Below are positions 1 to 3,472 of a stretch of DNA of 6,530 bases, in pieces (positions within the stretch are counted from its first letter, which is position 1; each line of letters starts with the position of its first letter). Source of the stretch: Clostridiales bacterium (GTDB lineage: Bacteria > Bacillota > Clostridia > Monoglobales > Firm-18); the NCBI GenBank assembly GCA_031255355.1, contig JAIRSR010000149.1, positions 1 through 6,530 of the forward strand, read 5' to 3'. The notes beneath the pieces are model-generated. The model was given only the letters and a program-made list of their open reading frames with translations. It was not told the DNA's origin and made no database searches. The position numbers were made by a program, and so were the translations under genes.

Positions 1-1232
1 CGCTGATGGATTCTTTCGGCTGTAATTTTAATATCCTCGCGGACAACACGCCGCGCGTTATGGGCATTGCCGAAATTCTGCGGGAGTGGACGAAGTTCCG
101 TATGACGTGCCTCAAACGCCGCCTTGCCTTTGACGTCAAGAAAAAAAGCGACAGGCTCCATTTGCTGTTGGGGTTGGAAAAAATCCTGCTCGATATTGAC
201 AAGGCAATCCGCATTATTCGGGAAACGGAGTTGGAAGCGCAAGTAGTGCCGAACTTGATGAGCGGCTTCGATATTGACGACGTGCAAGCGGAATATATCG
301 CGGAAATCAAATTGCGGAACATCAATCAGGAATATATTTTGAAGCGGACGCGGGATATCGAGGAACTCATCGACGACATTGCCGCGCTGCGGGCGACGCT
401 GGGCGACGAGGAAAAAATCAAGGCGTTGATTTCCAAGCAACTGCGCGAGGTGGCGAAAAAGTACGGCGCGGCGCGGCGCACGGCGGTGATTTCCCCCGAC
501 GAGGTGGAGGAATACGTAGAGGAGCAGTTTATAGACGATTATAATTTGAAACTGTTTTTGACCCGGGACGGCTATTTGAAAAAGGTATCCCATGTTTCAC
601 TGCGCGCCGCGTCGGAGCATAAACTCAAAGACAATGATGAGATTGTGCAGGAATTTGACACGACGAATAAATCAGAGGTGCTTGTGTTTACCGACAAATG
701 CGCGGTGTACAAGGCGAAAACCTATGAATTGAACGATTGCAAGGCAAGCCAATTAGGGGAATACCTGCCGAACACGCTCGGCATGGACGACGGCGAGCGG
801 GTGTTGGGAATCGCCGTAACGACGGACTACAAGGGCTATATGCTGTTCTGTTTTGAAAACGGCAAAATGGCAAAGGTGGATGTTGGCGGCTACGCGACCA
901 AGTTGAACCGCAAAAGGTTAGCGAACGCCTACAGCGGCGCGTCGCGGCTGGTCAAACTGTTCCACTTCACGGAGGAAGCGGATTTGGCGGCGGTATCGAG
1001 CATTGACAAAGTTCTGGTATTTAACACCGCCGGAATCGCGCTGAAATCCACGCGGGATTCCCAAGGCGTGAACGTCATGACGCTGAAAAAATCCGCAGTG
1101 CTTGCCGATGTGAAGCGGATGGACGAGGTGCGGTTCGCGGACGCGAATTACTACAAAACGCGCAATCTTCCCGCCGTCGGCTGCTTTTTGCGGGACGAGG
1201 ACGGCAAGACACAGCAAACTACATTGTTTTGA
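1..1232 (+). CDS. Type IIA DNA topoisomerase subunit A (GyrA/ParC family), 3' part
   Basis: This is the C-terminal part of the DNA-breaking subunit of a gyrase or topoisomerase IV, which with an ATPase subunit B passes one duplex through another. The frame is open from base 3 through the left edge, so the true start and the catalytic Tyr lie outside; the Met at base 6 is internal. Numbering from that Met, residues 15-75 match the end of the breakage-reunion domain (TPRVMGIAEIL, KRRLAFDVKKKSDRLH, then the ID..IRIIR helix). Residues 94-130 match the coiled-coil tower (AEYIAEIKLRNIN). Residues 180-380 look like beta-pinwheel repeats (LFLTRDGYLKK, MLFCFENGKMAKVD, STRDSQGVNVMTL). No QRRGGKG-like GyrA box is present where gyrase would have it, which favours a topoisomerase IV-like or divergent clostridial paralogue. 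Family membership is secure; the gyrA versus parC choice is not. No clear terminator follows. Confidence 0.93.
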   Translation, partial: LMDSFGCNFNILADNTPRVMGIAEILREWTKFRMTCLKRRLAFDVKKKSDRLHLLLGLEKILLDIDKAIRIIRETELEAQVVPNLMSGFDIDDVQAEYIAEIKLRNINQEYILKRTRDIEELIDDIAALRATLGDEEKIKALISKQLREVAKKYGAARRTAVISPDEVEEYVEEQFIDDYNLKLFLTRDGYLKKVSHVSLRAASEHKLKDNDEIVQEFDTTNKSEVLVFTDKCAVYKAKTYELNDCKASQLGEYLPNTLGMDDGERVLGIAVTTDYKGYMLFCFENGKMAKVDVGGYATKLNRKRLANAYSGASRLVKLFHFTEEADLAAVSSIDKVLVFNTAGIALKSTRDSQGVNVMTLKKSAVLADVKRMDEVRFADANYYKTRNLPAVGCFLRDEDGKTQQTTLF

Positions 1233-1240
1233 CATGCTGG

Positions 1241-1268
1241 CACATATAGGAAGCCTCCCGCATAGTAT
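1241..1268 (+). promoter_or_regulatory. Possible mother-cell sigma (SigE/SigK-type) promoter of the 44-aa gene
   Basis: A CATAGTAT element at 1261-1268 resembles the CATA-starting -10 of SigE and SigK promoters. For SigK, a CAC at 1241-1243 lies 17 bases upstream, close to the AC-N16/17-CATA pattern. For SigE, ACATATA at 1242-1248 is a partial -35 match, but the spacer is only 12. A start near 1275 would give a leader of about 20 bases before the ribosome binding site. The matches are short and could be chance, and readthrough from the topoisomerase gene is an alternative. Confidence 0.3.
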
Positions 1269-1298
1269 GTAACAAATACTAAAAAAGGAGGGTCTTTC

Positions 1299-1433
1299 AT
1301 GGGATACCGTAGCGGAGGTTTTTTCGGAGGGCATAACGATTGGATTTGGATTATTATCGCGATTGTAATCCTTTGCGGTTTGAGCAACGACGGATGCGGG
1401 CTGTTCAGTAACGACTGCGACCGCGACTGCTGA
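1299..1433 (+). CDS. Small Gly-rich single-pass membrane protein with Cys-rich tail, 44 aa
   Basis: The frame ATG 1299 to TGA 1431-1433 encodes 44 residues. Residues 2-14 are Gly-rich (GYRSGGFFGGHND). Residues 15-28 are a strongly hydrophobic stretch (WIWIIIAIVILCGL) that can span or dip into a membrane. The tail (29-44) is acidic with Cys at 33, 40 and 44, plus Cys26 at the membrane edge. AAGGAGGG at 1285-1292 lies 6 bases before the ATG, a near-perfect ribosome binding site, and is the main reason to believe the gene. The gene is 66 bases past the topoisomerase stop and converges on spmB. The architecture recalls small hydrophobic, Gly-rich sporulation proteins of Firmicutes such as YjcZ, but I cannot show homology and the function is unknown. 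CCTCC at 1254-1258 can pair with the Shine-Dalgarno GGAGG across a TAGTAT/ATACTA hairpin, so the site may be partly masked in mRNA. Confidence 0.75.
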   Translation: MGYRSGGFFGGHNDWIWIIIAIVILCGLSNDGCGLFSNDCDRDC

Positions 1434-1499
1434 CCACCGGCACAACAGGCAAGCCGCCGTACAAAAACGGCATAACGTACATCAGTACATCAACCGACA

Positions 1500-2021
1500 T
1501 CAATAGAAAAATAATTTGACGACATAGACACTCGCCAACATTCCTGAAAGGTCGGCAAGCAGCGCCGCCTTTACGGTGTAGCGGGTGTCCTTTATATGCA
1601 CACAGCCGAAGTATACCGCGAGGGTGTAAAAGGTCGTTTCCGTCGAACCCATCATGACAGAGGCGGTTCTGCCGATCCACGAGTCCGCGCCGTAGCGGGT
1701 GAGCAGGTCTTTGACAATCGCTAACGCGCCGCTGCCCGAAACGGGACGCATCAAAGCAAGCGGCGCGGCCTCTTTCGGGAACCCGATCAGCGCAAGCGGC
1801 GGCGCAAGCGCGGAAACGATAAAATCCAACGCCCCCGACGCTTGAAACATCGTAATCGCGGTCAAAAGAGCAATCAGTGACGGCAAAATCCGCACGGCGG
1901 TTTCCAAGCCGTCCCTTGCCCCGCCGATAAAGCAGTCGAACACCCCGACCTTTTTAATTGCCCCCATGCCGATGATTAAAACAAGCATAAGCGGTATGAT
2001 TGCGGCTGATATAAATTCCAT
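1500..2021 (-). CDS. spmB: Spore maturation protein B
   Basis: SpmB is an integral membrane protein that, with SpmA, is needed for proper spore-core dehydration and heat resistance in Bacillus; the biochemical mechanism is not established. The product is 173 residues, close to the usual length of about 178. The start chosen is the ATG at 2021 (MEFISAAIIPLML). It matches the family N-terminus and has AGGAGA upstream in CGGTAGGAGATTGG; a longer open frame upstream only reads spmA out of frame. Conserved stretches are RDGLETAVRILPSLIALL (36-53), ALMRPVSGSGAL (89-100) and MMGSTETTFYTLAVYFG (123-139), typical of the nucleoside-recognition/Gate domain of SpmB. Several hydrophobic helices are evident. 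It lies 13 bases downstream of spmA, and its AGGAG overlaps the spmA TAG stop, so the two are co-transcribed and probably translationally coupled. The end converges with the 44-aa gene, and no T-tailed terminator is visible in the 66-base gap. Confidence 0.96.
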   Translation of the reverse strand: MEFISAAIIPLMLVLIIGMGAIKKVGVFDCFIGGARDGLETAVRILPSLIALLTAITMFQASGALDFIVSALAPPLALIGFPKEAAPLALMRPVSGSGALAIVKDLLTRYGADSWIGRTASVMMGSTETTFYTLAVYFGCVHIKDTRYTVKAALLADLSGMLASVYVVKLFFY

Positions 2022-2034
2022 GAGTTCCAATCTC

Positions 2035-2610
2035 CTACCGTTCGGAAGCCGCAGCGAACAACTTTGCCGCCGCCGCGCCGACGGCGACGGAAACCGCGCT
2101 GACAATCCAAACGGGAATAATAATTTCAAACGGATGCCGCGCCCCCTGGCGCAGCGCAATTACGGTAGTCGGCACCAACTGAAGCGACGCGCTGTTGAGC
2201 ACCGCGAACATACACATCTCGTGGCTGGCGGTTGCGGAACCGCCGCCGCGCTTGTTCAACGCCCGCATTGCCTTTAGTCCAAAGGGCGTGGCGGCGTTGG
2301 ACATGCCTAATACATTGGCGGCGATGTTCATGACAATCGCGTCGAGTGCCTCACTGTCGCGCGGCAACCGGGGGAACAGCAGTTTTGTCAGAGGACGCAC
2401 GGCGCGGGCGAATACCGCGACCAATCCGCTTTCCCGGGCGACGTTCATCATGCCCGTCCAAAAGCACACGACCCCCAACAGCGACAGCGACAGCGTCACC
2501 GCCTCCGATGCGCCCCGCGCGGCGGCGTTGGACACCGCCTCTAACCGTCCGGTGAAAAACGCGGTGACAAGGGATAGGAGCATCAACCCGCCCCAGATGT
2601 AGTTGATCAC
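2035..2610 (-). CDS. spmA: Spore maturation protein A
   Basis: SpmA is the partner of SpmB in spore maturation (core dehydration) and is a multi-pass membrane protein made in the mother cell in Bacillus. The product is 191 residues against about 196 in B. subtilis. The start is a GTG at 2610 giving MINYIWGGLMLLSLV, which matches the family N-terminus; GGGGGGA lies about 9 bases upstream and is a moderate ribosome binding site. The next ATG, at 2583, would delete part of the first helix and lacks a good site. Diagnostic motifs are LSLLGVVCFWTGMMNVARESGL (split 43-52 and 53-64), MNIAANVLGMSNAATPFGLK (94-113) and the NSASLQLVPTTVIALR segment (139-154). spmA leads a two-gene operon with spmB. No dacB homologue precedes it, unlike the dacB-spmA-spmB order of B. 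subtilis. A SigE-like promoter lies upstream, with a start about 105 bases before the GTG. Confidence 0.96.
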   Translation of the reverse strand: MINYIWGGLMLLSLVTAFFTGRLEAVSNAAARGASEAVTLSLSLLGVVCFWTGMMNVARESGLVAVFARAVRPLTKLLFPRLPRDSEALDAIVMNIAANVLGMSNAATPFGLKAMRALNKRGGGSATASHEMCMFAVLNSASLQLVPTTVIALRQGARHPFEIIIPVWIVSAVSVAVGAAAAKLFAAASER

Positions 2611-2649
2611 GGAACAAATCCCCCCCTGCGGCGTTTTTTTAGAGTCTGC

Positions 2650-2689
2650 CTAAAATCTCATCGCGGATGGCATGTTGCGTGGATTTTAG
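2650..2689 (-). repeat. Hairpin in the spmA leader
   Basis: CTAAAATC at 2650-2657 and GATTTTAG at 2682-2689 form a perfect 8-bp stem around a 24-base loop, and the loop contains a further CATC-GCG-GATG mini-hairpin at 2659-2669. It lies in the predicted spmA 5' leader, about 40 bases before the GTG. The stem is AT-rich and is not followed by a T-run on either strand, so it is not an intrinsic terminator. Its role is unknown; it could be a protein-binding inverted repeat or an mRNA-stabilising structure. Confidence 0.45.
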
Positions 2690-2722
2690 ACGGGCTCCTC
2701 GGCAATCCCGCCAAGAAACACC

Positions 2723-2751
2723 GCTCTATGAAAAGCATATGACAAATATTA
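2723..2751 (-). promoter_or_regulatory. Predicted SigE-type promoter of spmA-spmB
   Basis: On the minus strand, TAATATT (2751-2745) matches all seven positions of the SigE -35 consensus kmATATT. After 14 bases, CATAGAGC (2730-2723) matches the CATA core and one further base of the -10 consensus CATACAmT. The spacer falls in the usual SigE range. The placement fits biology, since spmAB is SigE-dependent in B. subtilis. Transcription would start near 2716, leaving a leader of about 105 bases. Confidence 0.6.
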
Positions 2752-2770
2752 AAATTTGATTACAGAAATA

Positions 2771-2786
2771 CAAAAACGCGTTTTTG
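2771..2786. repeat. 16-bp perfect palindrome upstream of the abrB -35
   Basis: The sequence CAAAAACGCGTTTTTG reads the same on both strands. It ends 4 bases before the abrB -35 hexamer and lies 20 bases upstream of the spmA -35 on the opposite strand, so it sits between two divergent promoters. Its symmetry and position suggest a dimeric regulator site, possibly AbrB autoregulation since AbrB favours A/T-rich curved DNA, but no specific protein can be assigned. Confidence 0.5.
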
Positions 2787-2790
2787 CGCA

Positions 2791-2819
2791 TTGACTTATT
2801 TTGGAAATCGTGGTAGAAT
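2791..2819 (+). promoter_or_regulatory. SigA-type promoter of abrB with extended -10
   Basis: TTGACT (2791-2796) and TAGAAT (2814-2819) are separated by 17 bases, each with five of six consensus bases. TG at 2811-2812 makes an extended -10. Transcription would begin near 2826, giving a leader of under 30 bases to the ATG at 2854. The promoter also shows that an in-frame TTG at 2791 is not a translation start. Confidence 0.8.
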
Positions 2820-2828
2820 AATGTCGAA
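2812..2828 (+). promoter_or_regulatory. Spo0A binding site (0A boxes) over the abrB start site
   Basis: TGTCGAA at 2822-2828 is a perfect 0A box. It begins three bases after the -10 and covers the predicted transcription start. Exactly 10 bases upstream, GGTAGAA (2812-2818, within the -10) matches five of seven positions, so the two could form a tandem one helical turn apart. In B. subtilis phosphorylated Spo0A represses abrB by binding tandem 0A boxes just downstream of its promoter; the position here predicts the same repression. Confidence 0.68.
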
Positions 2829-2853
2829 GCAAAAATTATTAAGGAGTGAAAAC

Positions 2854-3093
2854 ATGAAATCGACAGGGATAGTAAGAAAGGTTGACGAGTTGGGCAGAAT
2901 TGTACTTCCGATTGAACTTAGAAGAACCTTGGGCATTGACATTAAAGACGCGCTTGAAATTTCGGTGAACGGACAGCAAATCATTCTTTCCAAGTACGAA
3001 CCTGCCTGCGTTTTTTGCGGCAGCGCGAAAGATGTTTTGACCTTTAAGGATAAGAAAGTTTGTCCGAAGTGCGCTGCGGAATTGGGAAAGTAA
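2854..3093 (+). CDS. abrB: AbrB-family transition-state regulator with C-terminal CxxC pair
   Basis: AbrB is a DNA-binding global regulator that holds stationary-phase and sporulation genes off during growth. The product is 79 residues. The start at 2854 follows AAGGAG (2841-2846) by 7 bases and gives MKSTGIVRKVDELGRIVLPI, nearly identical to the B. subtilis AbrB N-terminus; a longer frame upstream would run into the promoter. Residues 1-47 are the swapped-hairpin SpoVT/AbrB DNA-binding domain, including ELRRTLGI (21-28) and KDALEI (31-36). The C-terminal part (50-79) has CVFC (52-55) and CPKC (70-73), a C-x2-C-x14-C-x2-C array that could bind zinc. As far as I recall this replaces the longer multimerisation domain of the 94-residue Bacillus protein and is seen in clostridial AbrB. 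It is transcribed divergently from spmAB. Confidence 0.93.
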   Translation: MKSTGIVRKVDELGRIVLPIELRRTLGIDIKDALEISVNGQQIILSKYEPACVFCGSAKDVLTFKDKKVCPKCAAELGK

Positions 3094-3187
3094 TTACGCC
3101 CGGCCGCGACCCCTCCGCACGGCGGCGAACACCGCATTTGTATCTCGTGTAGGAGCGTGTAGGAAGTGTGAATCGGGCGAATAATTC
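3094..3187. other. Intergenic stretch after abrB with a short tandem repeat
   Basis: This GC-rich stretch holds no credible gene. CGTGTAGGAG (3146-3155) is followed directly by CGTGTAGGAA (3156-3165), two copies of a 10-base unit differing at one base. There is no T-tailed hairpin here, so abrB transcripts probably run on to the hairpin at 3219-3254. Confidence 0.5.
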
Positions 3188-3216
3188 TTGACATTTTTGT
3201 ATGACAATGCTACAAT
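3188..3216 (+). promoter_or_regulatory. Strong SigA-type promoter upstream of the ABC exporter operon
   Basis: TTGACA (3188-3193) is a perfect -35. After 17 bases comes TACAAT (3211-3216), five of six, with TG at 3208-3209 giving an extended -10. Transcription would begin near 3222-3223, about 225 bases before the first exporter gene. It is the best promoter match in the window, but the hairpin just downstream means much of its output may stop early. Confidence 0.82.
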
Positions 3217-3218
3217 TA

Positions 3219-3254
3219 GTTAGTCTGCTCATTGTCGGCGGGCTAACTTTTTTT
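3219..3254 (+). terminator. Intrinsic terminator-like hairpin, overlapping the start site of the exporter promoter
   Basis: GTTAGTCTGCT (3219-3229) pairs with GGCGGGCTAAC (3237-3247) as an 11-bp stem with three G-U pairs around a 7-base loop, followed at once by seven T (3248-3254). For transcripts reading through from abrB the full stem forms, so it fits an abrB terminator. For transcripts from the 3188-3216 promoter, starting near 3222-3223, the first bases of the stem are missing and the hairpin is weaker, which may let part of the transcription pass into the exporter genes. Confidence 0.65.
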
Positions 3255-3279
3255 CATGCGGGCGTTGCCCGCATGAAAA
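3251..3279 (+). repeat. Perfect 13-bp inverted repeat with 3-base loop
   Basis: TTTTCATGCGGGC (3251-3263) and GCCCGCATGAAAA (3267-3279) form an uninterrupted 13-bp stem around GTT. Its 5' arm takes four T of the preceding T-run. It is not itself followed by T on the plus strand. In the transcript it would bury the AUG at 3273. Confidence 0.75.
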
Positions 3280-3299
3280 TCATTGGACTCCTACCTTGG
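3268..3299 (+). repeat. Direct repeat, copy 1
   Basis: This 32-base stretch, starting CCCGCATGAAAATCATTG and ending CTACCTTGG, is repeated 89 bases downstream at 3357-3387 with one indel and a few substitutions. The first 12 bases are identical in both copies. Confidence 0.7.
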
Positions 3300-3365
3300 C
3301 AAAGGTTTGCGGGTACGAACATCAACTTGCCGTTAGCACTTTGTCGCAGGGAGAATCCCGCATGA
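3273..3365 (+). CDS. Possible 30-aa upstream reading frame in the exporter leader
   Basis: The frame ATG 3273 to TGA 3363-3365 encodes 30 residues beginning MKIIGLLPWQRFAG and ending CRRENPA. Its ATGA start overlaps the stop of a 6-codon frame (ATG 3256, MRALPA), and its TGA overlaps the ATG of the next frame by four bases. It has no good ribosome binding site and its AUG is inside a 13-bp hairpin. No homology is recognised. It may be an unexpressed by-product of a repeat sequence. Confidence 0.2.
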   Translation: MKIIGLLPWQRFAGTNINLPLALCRRENPA

Positions 3366-3387
3366 AAACATTGAAATCCTACTTTGG
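3357..3387 (+). repeat. Direct repeat, copy 2
   Basis: This copy starts CCCGCATGAAAACATTG and ends CTACTTTGG, and aligns to 3268-3299 over its full length. Its first 12 bases (3357-3368) are also the exact reverse complement of 3251-3262, so the two mark the ends of a 118-bp segment with 12-bp terminal inverted repeats. Confidence 0.7.
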
Positions 3388-3472
3388 ATACTATTTTATT
3401 TTAAGTTATTTTCAACAGAAATCCGTCAACTTCGGGAGGGAGAACGCGTGGTCAAACTATTCCGGTACCTAA
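3362..3472 (+). CDS. Possible 36-aa leader peptide overlapping the first exporter gene
   Basis: The frame ATG 3362 to TAA 3470-3472 encodes 36 residues, beginning MKTLKSYFGYYFILSYFQQK, with an aromatic-rich first half (Tyr and Phe at 7, 8, 10-12, 16 and 17). AGGGAG at 3348-3353 is a plausible ribosome binding site 8 bases upstream, although GGGA-GAA-TCCC can fold over it. The frame runs through the ribosome binding site and GTG of the exporter gene and stops 25 bases inside it, so ribosomes translating it could affect initiation downstream. B. subtilis bmrB, a leader peptide controlling the bmrCD exporter, is a functional precedent; no sequence similarity is claimed. Confidence 0.38.
   Translation: MKTLKSYFGYYFILSYFQQKSVNFGRENAWSNYSGT

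Noticed and set aside
918..1445. 175-codon open frame on the minus strand
   Set aside because: It lies opposite the topoisomerase gene and the micro-gene, has a composition typical of an antisense shadow (Arg, Pro, Val-rich), and no ribosome binding site or recognisable domain.
1456..1471. GCCGT/ACGGC hairpin between the convergent genes as a bidirectional terminator
   Set aside because: The stem is only 5 bp and neither strand has a T-run after it.
2022..2159. Longer spmB start at 2159
   Set aside because: The extra 46 residues overlap spmA out of frame, are Arg/Pro-rich, and have no family match; MEFISAA at 2021 fits the family and the ribosome binding site.
2195..2602. 135-codon plus-strand frame opposite spmA
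   Set aside because: It is a shadow of spmA, with low-complexity Ala/Arg/Pro content and no start signals.
2634..2640. Run of seven T on the plus strand upstream of spmA as terminator tail
   Set aside because: No stable hairpin precedes it and no plus-strand gene ends there.
2791..2853. Extended abrB N-terminus from an in-frame TTG at 2791
   Set aside because: The TTG is part of the -35 hexamer, and the extension would include the promoter. The ATG at 2854 has a strong ribosome binding site and the conserved MKSTGIVRK start.
3343..3349. TGTCGCA as a further Spo0A box
   Set aside because: It matches six of seven bases but lies about 120 bases downstream of the promoter inside the leader, where a single degenerate box carries little weight.
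3371..3399. Second promoter (TTGAAA and an AT-rich -10) just before the exporter gene
   Set aside because: At proper spacing the -10 is poor (TTTTAT at 17) and the better TATTTT needs a 15-base spacer; the region is simply AT-rich.
3217..3447. Known riboswitch class in the exporter leader
   Set aside because: I looked for recognisable cores such as ykkC, cobalamin, c-di-GMP, fluoride, ZTP and yybP-ykoY and saw none; a covariance-model search would settle it.
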